This document shows positions 9,477-15,794 of a stretch of 39,189 bases of DNA, piece by piece. Location of the stretch: NCBI GenBank assembly GCA_051010015.1, contig JBPCVZ010000397.1, positions 1 through 39,189 of the forward strand. The letters are read 5' to 3'. The stretch comes from CAJQQK01 sp051010015 (GTDB lineage: Bacteria > Pseudomonadota > Alphaproteobacteria > Rhizobiales > Hyphomicrobiaceae). Made by a program: the position numbers and the translations under genes. Every line of letters starts with the position of its first letter. Within the stretch, counting starts at the first letter, position 1. The notes below the pieces were generated by a model. It worked only from the letters and a program-made list of their open reading frames with translations, was not told the origin of the DNA and searched no databases.

Positions 9477-10004
9477 ATGAGCGCCGGACGCGATCATCAG
9501 ACCCTGACTGATTGCCACTTGCGCCCGGCAACCGACAACGACTGGAGCATGGTGCGCAGGTGGCTGCATTTGCCGGCCGTGGAGAAATGGTGGGGACCCG
9601 CATCGGCGACCGAAGCCGAGGTGATCAAGGCACTGGGGGCGACGCACTCGATAGCGAGGATCATCGAGTGGCGAGGTCAACCGGTTGGCTATGCCCATGC
9701 TGTCGATGCCATGACATGGGGAGATGAACTGCCGGAGGACCTCGAGGCCGGCACCTGGGACATGGACATTTTCATCGCCGAATCACATGCCCGCGGTTGC
9801 GGCCTTGGCCCGTTGGCACTCAGCGAGCTACGCCGTGAGGTGTTCTCGACGACACTCGCAACGGCGGTATGCGTGTTCGCATCGATCGAGAATGAACACG
9901 CGGTACGCGCGTACGAGAAGGCCGGCTTCCATTGGCGCCGAATCTGGCAGGACCCGATCCACGGTCCGATGTGGCTGCTGATAGCGGAACGGCCACAGCC
10001 CTGA
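9477..10004 (+). CDS. GNAT acetyltransferase, AAC(6')-like
   Basis: 175 aa. It begins with LRPATDNDWSMVRRWLHLPAVEKWWG, a pattern shared with aminoglycoside 6'-N-acetyltransferases and related GNAT enzymes, and continues to the C-terminal acetyl-CoA fold segment ENEHAVRAYEKAGF. The middle (TWDMDIFIAESHARGCGLG) corresponds to the beta4/loop/alpha3 region that holds the acetyl-CoA pyrophosphate. GNAT enzymes of this group modify amines on small molecules or proteins. The true substrate cannot be told from sequence, and nothing nearby suggests a resistance island. A good ribosome site (AAAGG) precedes the ATG. It may be transcribed with purH, 70 bases upstream. Confidence 0.85.
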   Translation: MSAGRDHQTLTDCHLRPATDNDWSMVRRWLHLPAVEKWWGPASATEAEVIKALGATHSIARIIEWRGQPVGYAHAVDAMTWGDELPEDLEAGTWDMDIFIAESHARGCGLGPLALSELRREVFSTTLATAVCVFASIENEHAVRAYEKAGFHWRRIWQDPIHGPMWLLIAERPQP

Positions 10005-10028
10005 ATTATCGTGCCCGGAAATCGAGGC

Positions 10029-10052
10029 ATATTGTCCGTTATCGGACAATAT
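10029..10052. promoter_or_regulatory. perfect 10-bp inverted repeat, candidate operator upstream of the XRE gene
   Basis: ATATTGTCCG and its exact complement CGGACAATAT are separated by four bases (TTAT). It lies 25 bases after the acetyltransferase stop and about 126 bases before the XRE regulator start. No T-run follows, so it is a better candidate for an operator than for a terminator. Autoregulation by the XRE protein is an inference. Confidence 0.5.
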
Positions 10053-10177
10053 CGATTGAGAAATATACTTGTAACAGATTGACAAAGGCACGCGTCGATT
10101 TGGGCTCGTAGCGAGCTTGATTTCGGCACACTGATTTCCTTGGATGCTCTCATTATTGATAAGCAGTTGGATGGCTT

Positions 10178-10399
10178 ATGAGACCGACGATCGACAGGCA
10201 GATCGGTGAACGCATCGAAAGGTGTCGCAAGGCAGCCTCACTCAGTCGTCAGGATGTTGCCGACGCGTGCGGCATGTCGCTGGATCAATACACGGCCGGC
10301 GAAGCGGGCGAGAGAACGTTCTCAGCGGTCGAATTGTTGGCGATCGGGCAGAAAGTCGGCTTCGGGTTGTCTGACATTCTGAGCAAATTGCGACTCTGA
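10178..10399 (+). CDS. small XRE-family helix-turn-helix regulator
   Basis: 73 aa, essentially a lone HTH domain. The segment GERIERCRKAASLSRQDVADACGMSLDQYTAGEAGERTFSAVELLAIGQKV reads as the five-helix Cro/C1-type fold, with the turn around residues 28-45. It has no sensor domain. Such minimal regulators often repress their own promoter; the inverted repeat at 10029-10052 is a candidate site. No toxin-like partner lies next to it, so an antitoxin role has no support. The flanking DNA is clearly less GC-rich than the housekeeping genes. Confidence 0.85.
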   Translation: MRPTIDRQIGERIERCRKAASLSRQDVADACGMSLDQYTAGEAGERTFSAVELLAIGQKVGFGLSDILSKLRL

Positions 10400-10415
10400 T
10401 AGATTGGATCATCAA

Positions 10416-10733
10416 CTAACTTTTGGACGGGTCCGGCTCCTCGCTTGCCATATTGTCGATTTCCTGTGCCAGTTGCTTGATCTTATTGAGCAAATCTTCC
10501 GCCGCATCGTCATCGCCGTTCTCGAGTGCTTGGTCGATAACCTGCCGCGCCTGATCGATCGCTTCGAGCGCCGCCTTGCGTTTCTCATCCAATTCCGGAT
10601 GCTGCCCTGGCATCATCAGTTTCCTTTGAATATCCCGGTCGGCGCGGCCACGCGTCAATGCGCGCCACGATGCAAGAAGCAACGAACCACTGAGTTTGAT
10701 ACGGTCGAAACGAGACTTGAGATCAGTCGACAT
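10416..10733 (-). CDS. small charged hypothetical protein, predicted coiled coil
   Basis: 105 aa, not recognised. The ATG at 10733 (MSTDLKSRFD) is preferred because a GGAAG ribosome site sits about ten bases upstream; the longer frame adds 25 residues. The N-terminus is basic with a short hydrophobic stretch (LSGSLLLASWRALTRG). The C-terminal half is a strongly charged helix rich in Glu, Asp, Lys and Gln (DEKRKAALEAIDQARQVIDQAL onward), probably a coiled coil. No signal peptide is obvious. It converges with the XRE gene, with 16 bases between the ends. Function unknown. Confidence 0.6.
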   Translation of the reverse strand: MSTDLKSRFDRIKLSGSLLLASWRALTRGRADRDIQRKLMMPGQHPELDEKRKAALEAIDQARQVIDQALENGDDDAAEDLLNKIKQLAQEIDNMASEEPDPSKS

Positions 10734-10823
10734 GCGCCAAATCTTCCACATCCGCGAACCGGGCCGGTCAAATCCGGCGAAACAGGCTTGTACCTGATCC
10801 GTCGCCAAACGGATTGAGGAAGA

Positions 10824-11069
10824 TCAAGTCGAGCGGCATCGATTGGAAAGGCTGCGCCGGATGGCCACTTCGATGGCGATGAGAGGCTGGTAGGCCGCGA
10901 ACAGCGTCCTGGCGTATGGCTTGGTCTTGGCCCTCATGAAGTCACGCCGCGGGCCGCCCTTGCCGGCAGGATAATGTTCAACCATGCCAAACGCGTATTC
11001 CCGCGCAGGCACATAACCGGCGACGTAGAAACCGAGTAAAACACACACCAAAACGGTCAATCGACGCAT
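10824..11069 (-). CDS. small secreted or membrane hypothetical protein
   Basis: 81 aa, not recognised. The start at 11069 gives MRRLTVLVCVLLGFYVAGYVPAREYAFG, a clear signal peptide or single membrane anchor. A purine-rich GAAGAAGAG stretch lies before the ATG. The rest is a short basic domain without cysteines, apart from one near the C-terminus. It is encoded 90 bases upstream of the coiled-coil gene on the same strand and could share a transcript with it. Confidence 0.55.
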   Translation of the reverse strand: MRRLTVLVCVLLGFYVAGYVPAREYAFGMVEHYPAGKGGPRRDFMRAKTKPYARTLFAAYQPLIAIEVAIRRSLSNRCRST

Positions 11070-11162
11070 AGCCAGCTCTTCTTCGCCGGCCCCCGACAGG
11101 TCACGACCAAACCGCACCGCCGTCTTCGCGACCGGACTGCCTCGAAATTGTGGCGCTACAGA

Positions 11163-11627
11163 CTAGCTGACCGGCTTTTTGCGTGCGCCGTAAGGATCCG
11201 GCGCCGGCTTCTTAAGCGGTTGGATCTTATTTGGCGCGCTGCGATCGCGCACACGGACCGTGATCGAGTCGGGATATTCGTTCATGGCACCCGATGCCGC
11301 ATCGACGCCGGCGCCGATCACACCGCCAACGAGTATATTGCCGGCCACCATTGGCGTCAGAGTTGTCTTGAGCATGGCGTGACCCTTGCGCCCGTCAGGC
11401 AGCAGGCAGGAGACATTTACGTCATGCACGCTGCGCGGCACCGTAACCGATTGTGGCGTCCTCACGCTGGTCAACAGCTGCCCCTTGCGGGTCAGGCGGC
11501 AGTTGGCACCTTGCGGCGCCGAGTTGACCTGCACGAGTTGAGTAGTGCCTTGCGTGATCGTCGCGCAGCCTCCGAGAAGACCGCAGGCAAGCACACCAAG
11601 CGCCAGGCTGGAATAATACTTCGACAT
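11163..11627 (-). CDS. outer-membrane-type lipoprotein, function unknown
   Basis: 154 aa. The start at 11627 gives a classic lipoprotein signal: hydrophobic ALGVLACGLLGG followed by the lipobox LGGC, with Cys21 as the predicted lipid-modified residue. It continues CATITQGTTQLVQVNSAPQGANC, a pattern that I recall in a widespread family of small bacterial lipoproteins (CATI-x-GT with two later cysteines) of unknown role. Residue +2 is Ala, so sorting to the outer membrane is expected. A Gly-rich hydrophobic stretch (VAGNILVGGVIGAGVDAASG) could cross or insert into a membrane. It is divergent from the response regulator gene. Confidence 0.75.
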   Translation of the reverse strand: MSKYYSSLALGVLACGLLGGCATITQGTTQLVQVNSAPQGANCRLTRKGQLLTSVRTPQSVTVPRSVHDVNVSCLLPDGRKGHAMLKTTLTPMVAGNILVGGVIGAGVDAASGAMNEYPDSITVRVRDRSAPNKIQPLKKPAPDPYGARKKPVS

Positions 11628-11947
11628 ACCGGAAAAACCTCGCTGCTCGAAAATCTCAGCAACGGTCAAATGCAAATGGACAAATTTTCTTGATCTTGAG
11701 ATGAATATCTCATGATGAGGTCGAAAGGCATCAGGGTCGAGGTGCAGCGTCGAACGACAAGGCAACCGCGGTTTTTCCGATACATGCCGGTCGCGCGACC
11801 TGTGCGCGATCCGCCGATCTTCAACGCTGCTGCAAATCCGATTCAACGCAACGCGGCAGCGGTGTGACTGCACCGTCTTATTCCAGTCCCGAATTGGGCG
11901 CCTCTGAGGCGCGAGGCGGGCGGTTAAATCGAAACTCGGAGATCATG
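11628..11947. other. divergent intergenic region, lipoprotein gene / response regulator gene
   Basis: 320 bases between two diverging starts. It must hold both promoters, but I could not assign a -35/-10 pair with confidence. Open frames extending the two flanking genes into this region show no family similarity. I see no repeat or hairpin of note. Confidence 0.4.
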
Positions 11948-12427
11948 ATGCCTGACACGCGTACCAACCCAGTGGCTGCGGCGCCCTGCGTGCCCGTCGA
12001 AGGGATGACCGCACTCACGGACCTGCGCAATATCCTGCTGGTCGAAGATGAGGATTTTGATGCGCGCCGTCTGTCGGCCACGCTGCGCGTCGCACTTGGC
12101 CGGGCAATCGATGTCAGACGGGTCTGCTCGGTCCAAGAGGTATCCGGCGCCATCGAGCAATCGATGCCGGACATCGTCTTTATCGACGACTATCTCGGAC
12201 CCAACGATAGCGCGCTGCAGACAATCCCGGAACTGCGCAACGCAGGCTATGCGGGGTCGATCATCGTGATGTCCGGCGAGATGAACCGTTCCCGCATGAC
12301 GGAACTCGGCGCCCTCGGCGTGAAAGACGCGCTGCACAAGGACGACATTACCAGCGCGACGATTACCGCCGCCATCGGCCGGGCGATCGCGGCCGAGGTC
12401 GAGCCGGCCTCTGAAGCACTTTTCTAA
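11948..12427 (+). CDS. single-domain response regulator (receiver only)
   Basis: 159 aa. After about 25 variable residues comes a complete receiver domain: acidic pair E33/D34 in ILLVEDED, phosphoacceptor Asp81 (FIDDYLGP), Ser109 in IVMSGEM and the conserved Lys131 (ALHKDD). There is no output domain, so it probably acts in a phosphorelay or by protein contact, like CheY- or DivK-type regulators. The start at 11948 is favoured over the adjacent in-frame ATG at 11945 because the GGAG site is then six bases away. No kinase lies next to it; the histidine kinase at 28698 is a possible but unproven partner. Its stop codon overlaps that of the convergent VOC gene. Confidence 0.9.
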   Translation: MPDTRTNPVAAAPCVPVEGMTALTDLRNILLVEDEDFDARRLSATLRVALGRAIDVRRVCSVQEVSGAIEQSMPDIVFIDDYLGPNDSALQTIPELRNAGYAGSIIVMSGEMNRSRMTELGALGVKDALHKDDITSATITAAIGRAIAAEVEPASEALF

Positions 12428-13362
12428 TCGAGTTCAGTCCGCTCGACGAAATGAAACAGGATGCCACCGGTGCTTGACGGATGGACGAAGCCGATACGGG
12501 CGCGGCGCGAACCTGGACGACCGACGACGTCGATCAACTGATGGTCGCGCCCGGCGAGGCGGGCAAGCATCGCGTCAACGTCATCGACCTTGAACGCGAT
12601 GTGGTGCAGCCCGCCGCCCCGACTGGCGACAAAGCGGCCGATGGCGCTTTGATCCTGCTTGGTCGTACCGGCGCTACCCTGCTTGATTTCAAAGCCCTGG
12701 GCCGGATCGAAGTTCTGCAAAAACTCAAGCTCGAGATCACCCACCGTCAGAAACGAGACGCGCAGACCACCGACAATCTGTGGCGCCCGCGTTTGGTAGA
12801 TCGCTCCATATTTGTCGGAGGTGAAACTCTCCATCGCGGTCGCAACTTCCATGTCGGTCTGACGGCTCTCGTAGACGGCACCAAACGTTCCACAAAAGAT
12901 GCTTTCAGCCGCATCATTGTCGCCCGAGGCAATCCCGATGTGATCGATCCGCTGGACCAATCCGTTTGTTGCGGCAGGCCGTTCGAGCGCGGGCGTGAAG
13001 CGGACGTTGACGCCGCATGTCTCGGTCCGGTCAACAGCCGCCTGGCGCGAACCATTGAGCCCAACATCGTCAATCGCGAGTCCCTTGATGCCGGATGCAT
13101 CGCGTACCGCGAGGGGATCAGCGGCGGCCAAGGCAATGTGGTCGACGCCTGGCTTGGCCGTCGCTAGGAAGTCATCGCCCTCGGGCAGCACGACAAGTGC
13201 CGTTTCACCGACACGGAAGGCGGGGGCTTCGCCACCGCCGGGCAGACCGACGCGAAAGCCCGTCAACGCGAGGTCCTCGCCGAGGAACCGGACGGCACGG
13301 TCCATGTCCCGGCTGGCAAGTGCGATATAGGCGAGGTCGGGTTTGGCGGTCGCGGCACACAT
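12424..13362 (-). CDS. two-domain VOC (glyoxalase/bleomycin-resistance fold) protein
   Basis: 312 aa. Two VOC modules are visible. The first (about residues 7-125) opens with LAYIALASRDMDRAVRFLGEDLAL. The second (about 160-310) opens with RIDHIGIASGDNDAAESIF and ends with GLHHIAFKVDDVDAMLARL and GGILFHFVE, a pattern close to methylmalonyl-CoA epimerase and 4-hydroxyphenylpyruvate dioxygenase-like VOC proteins. The His in IDHIG, the His in LHHIAF and the Glu in FHFVE fit metal ligands. The substrate is unknown. The start at 13362 has a GGAA site. The gene diverges from the SDR gene at 13530, and the pair may share control and substrate. Confidence 0.82.
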   Translation of the reverse strand: MCAATAKPDLAYIALASRDMDRAVRFLGEDLALTGFRVGLPGGGEAPAFRVGETALVVLPEGDDFLATAKPGVDHIALAAADPLAVRDASGIKGLAIDDVGLNGSRQAAVDRTETCGVNVRFTPALERPAATNGLVQRIDHIGIASGDNDAAESIFCGTFGAVYESRQTDMEVATAMESFTSDKYGAIYQTRAPQIVGGLRVSFLTVGDLELEFLQNFDPAQGFEIKQGSAGTTKQDQSAIGRFVASRGGGLHHIAFKVDDVDAMLARLAGRDHQLIDVVGRPGSRRARIGFVHPSSTGGILFHFVERTELD

Positions 13363-13472
13363 GTCTTGGTTTCCTTCGCGCGAGCGGTGGGCAATTCTCG
13401 ATGATCCAACCACCTTCGCACAGGAGGGTGAATCGATGTCCATCACTAAGGCGATATTGCGCAAAACGCAGC

Positions 13473-13499
13473 GCATGCGCATGCTAGTACTCTAGTACT
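13473..13499. promoter_or_regulatory. palindrome plus direct repeat in a divergent promoter region
   Basis: A perfect 12-bp palindrome, GCATGCGCATGC (13473-13484), runs directly into two tandem copies of CTAGTACT (13484-13499). It lies 31 bases before the SDR start and about 110 bases before the divergent VOC start. Such a site would suit a dimeric regulator controlling both genes; this is inferred from position and symmetry only. Confidence 0.4.
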
Positions 13500-13529
13500 G
13501 ATGACGGGAAATACCGAAAGAGGTCCGCT

Positions 13530-14261
13530 ATGGCGACAAAAGTCGCGCTGGTCATTGGTGCCGGAGATGCCACCGGCCGTGCTGTTGCCAAGCGCTTCGC
13601 GCGCGAGGGTTTCGCCGCGTGCGTCGTGCGGCGCAATGGCGACAAGTTGCAGACGCTCGTCGATGAAATCGAAAGCGCCGGCGGTCAGGCGCACGCTTTC
13701 GGTGTCGATGCGCGACGCGAAGATCAGATGGTCGATCTGTTCGATCGCATAGAACGTGACATCGGCCCCATCGAGGTGTGCATTCACAACGTTGGCGGCA
13801 ACGTGCGCTTTTCGATTCTCGACGAGGAACTGACTGGCAAGAAATTCTTCAAGATCTGGGAAATGGCCTGTTTTTCCGGCTTTCTGTCCGGTCGCGAAGC
13901 CGCCCGCCGGATGGCACCGCGCGGGCGCGGCACGATCCTGTTCACCGGCGCCACGGCGTCGGTGCGCGGCGGCGCCGGCTATTCCGGGTTTGCCGCCGGC
14001 AAGGCGGGACTGCGCATGCTGGCACAGAGCCTGGCACGCGAACTCGGCCCGAAAAACATTCACGTTGCGCACGTCATCATCGATGGGGCCATCGACACGC
14101 CGGCACTGCCCGCACGCTCACCCGAGCGTTACGCGTTGAAGGATGACGACGGCATTCTCAACCCCGACCACATCGCCGACAACTATTGGCACCTGCACGC
14201 CCAACCGCGGGATTCCTGGGCTTTCGAGATCGACCTCAGGCCGTGGATGGAAAAGTGGTGA
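13530..14261 (+). CDS. atypical short-chain dehydrogenase/reductase with Tyr-to-Phe active site
   Basis: 243 aa, usual SDR length. The N-terminal Rossmann motif is the incomplete form GAGDATGRA (residues 10-18), and NVGG at 87-90 replaces NAGG. Ser144 (ATASVRGG) is in place of the catalytic Ser. In the YxxxK position the sequence reads FAAGK, so Phe154 replaces the catalytic Tyr while Lys158 is kept. An SDR subgroup with exactly these features (SDR_c10) is described in conserved-domain collections. Whether it is a redox enzyme or a binding protein is open. AGAGG precedes the ATG by seven bases. It is divergent from the VOC gene. Confidence 0.88.
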   Translation: MATKVALVIGAGDATGRAVAKRFAREGFAACVVRRNGDKLQTLVDEIESAGGQAHAFGVDARREDQMVDLFDRIERDIGPIEVCIHNVGGNVRFSILDEELTGKKFFKIWEMACFSGFLSGREAARRMAPRGRGTILFTGATASVRGGAGYSGFAAGKAGLRMLAQSLARELGPKNIHVAHVIIDGAIDTPALPARSPERYALKDDDGILNPDHIADNYWHLHAQPRDSWAFEIDLRPWMEKW

Positions 14262-14645
14262 TGGTTGCGCGCAGCAATTTCACGGCCCCGAACCTTATAG
14301 TCGGCAATTAATCGATTTCGCAGACGAGTGGTACGAATTAGATTATTCGAGTATTAGTGCGAGACATTATCTTTGCAGTCAGCATTTCCGCTTGCGGAAC
14401 CCCAATTATATTCAACATGGCTTTTATGCATTGCGACGATATTCGCGCAAAATTCAATGACAACCATATGATGAACAACAAGAATTCAACATCGCTTTCT
14501 GTCCAGGATTTTGTGACACAATCTGGGCCAATTACTATCGCTTGATGGCCTTAGCCTGATTGAATTGAGGGCAGGTGGGGCCATTCGATCAGGGCGATCT
14601 TGCGGCTTAATCTTGTGCATCGTCGATTTTCCAAGAGGCAGTCGA
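14262..14645 (+). other. AT-richer region upstream of the pel-like operon
   Basis: 384 bases with markedly lower GC than the genes on either side, as expected for a promoter region or older transferred DNA. A short palindrome TTGTG-A-CACAA lies at 14511-14521, about 125 bases before the pelD-like ATG, and is a candidate regulator site. A 62-codon open frame at 14357-14545 has no recognisable features and is not called. No terminator for the SDR gene was found. Confidence 0.45.
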
Positions 14646-15710
14646 ATGTTGGATGTTGGGGGACCGAAACCCGCTCGGGCTGAGCCGATCGAGCGGCAAT
14701 CTAGGTTATCGTCATTGTTTATATTTCCGGGAGGCGTGCGTCAGCAGACCTGGATGATGGAACTCGGCGCCATCTATCTCGCCCTCTTTGTCATCGATTT
14801 CTTGTTTTTTCCCCGTTTTGGTGAATTCTTTACGTTGAGCCCACACCCATTCTGGCTTCCCGTTCTGCTGTTCAGTCTGCAATATGGCTTCTCACGCGCC
14901 GTCGTCACAGCGATCACAGCGATCGCCATCAGCTGGCTCTTTCTGACACCCGAGCAAGTCCTGGGAGAACCCTATTTCGACTACGTTGCGCGCAGCTCGG
15001 TAACCCCGGCCATGTGGCTGGGTGCGGCGTTGATTGTCGGTGAAATGCGGCAACGACAAATCGCCGAGCGTGCCCAGGTCGGCGAAGAACTGATACGCCT
15101 GCGTGCGCAAGCGGAGATCCTGTCAAAGCACTGCGCCGATACGAAGCAGGCCAATCTCGACCTGCAATTGAAAATCGCTGCGGGAAAGACAGCGCCGATC
15201 GAGCACGCGCTGATCCAACTTGGCAGCCGACAGTCACAGGATATCCAACAGTTCCTGGCGTCCTTCGAGGATGCCCTGACATCGCTTGTCGGGGACCACA
15301 AGGCATCCGTATTTGTGATCAACGAGGAGCAAGGTCTCGACCTGGCATTCCAGTTCGGATGGACCGCATCGGATCATTTTCGCCATGACTTCCAACCAGA
15401 TCATCCGTTGTGTCGGGCCGTCATCGGGCGGTCGCAAATCGTCTCATCGCACCGCTCGGCCTGGGACAACGATGTCCTGCAAGGCGAAGGCGAGGTCGCG
15501 GTGCCGATCCAGTACATCTATCACGGCGGCGCATACGGGATGCTGAAGGTCGAGGCTGCCGGAGCGAACACCGAATCAGATGAAAGGTTGGGTGCGCTGG
15601 TTCTACTGGGCCGCGAGATGGGAATCTTTCTCGAGCAATCCGCGCTTGAGAAAGGCGGTACCAAAACGGATCGCGAAGACCAAGCAACGCCCCTTCGAGC
15701 CGCAGGCTGA
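14646..15710 (+). CDS. pelD: PelD-like inner-membrane protein with GAF domain, lacking GGDEF
   Basis: 354 aa from the ATG at 14646, which has an AAGAGG site; a TTG at 14565 would add 27 residues. Four hydrophobic segments (about 40-58, 68-82, 84-100, 118-133) are followed by a coiled coil (135-180) and a GAF-like domain (about 188-332) with SVFVINEEQGL, AVPIQYIYHGGAYGMLKVE and a final MGIFLEQSAL helix. The same layout starts Pseudomonas PelD, the c-di-GMP receptor that activates Pel polymerisation. That protein (about 455 aa) goes on into a degenerate GGDEF domain with the RxxD c-di-GMP site; this one ends about 22 residues after the GAF domain. Identification rests on topology and on the pelE, pelF and pelG genes that follow. 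Confidence 0.75.
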   Translation: MLDVGGPKPARAEPIERQSRLSSLFIFPGGVRQQTWMMELGAIYLALFVIDFLFFPRFGEFFTLSPHPFWLPVLLFSLQYGFSRAVVTAITAIAISWLFLTPEQVLGEPYFDYVARSSVTPAMWLGAALIVGEMRQRQIAERAQVGEELIRLRAQAEILSKHCADTKQANLDLQLKIAAGKTAPIEHALIQLGSRQSQDIQQFLASFEDALTSLVGDHKASVFVINEEQGLDLAFQFGWTASDHFRHDFQPDHPLCRAVIGRSQIVSSHRSAWDNDVLQGEGEVAVPIQYIYHGGAYGMLKVEAAGANTESDERLGALVLLGREMGIFLEQSALEKGGTKTDREDQATPLRAAG

Positions 15711-15727
15711 GACCCTGCCCGCCCATC

Positions 15728-15788
15728 AGGAGGTCGTCAGGAGGTCGTCAGGAGGTCGTCAGGAGGTCGTCAGGAGGCCGTCAGGAGG
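15728..15788 (+). repeat. 11-bp tandem repeat carrying six Shine-Dalgarno cores before pelE
   Basis: Five consecutive 11-base units AGGAGGTCGTC (the fifth with one change, AGGAGGCCGTC) occupy 15728-15782, followed by a sixth AGGAGG at 15783-15788. Each unit contains AGGAGG, a full match to the anti-Shine-Dalgarno end of 16S rRNA. The last core is six bases from the pelE-like ATG at 15795, so it is the working ribosome site and the other five form an upstream array. Unit length is not a multiple of three, and the array lies outside both reading frames. Confidence 0.95.
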
Positions 15789-15794
15789 GATGAC

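Noticed and set aside
9477..10004. Acquired aminoglycoside-resistance gene
   Set aside because: The protein is AAC(6')-like, but no integron, transposon or other resistance gene is near; it is more likely a chromosomal GNAT of unknown substrate.
10178..10733. Toxin-antitoxin pair (XRE gene plus neighbour)
   Set aside because: The neighbouring small gene is convergent, not in the same operon, and does not resemble a toxin family.
14357..14545. 62-codon open frame upstream of the pel-like operon
   Set aside because: No ribosome site, no recognisable domain, and it lies in an AT-rich promoter region.
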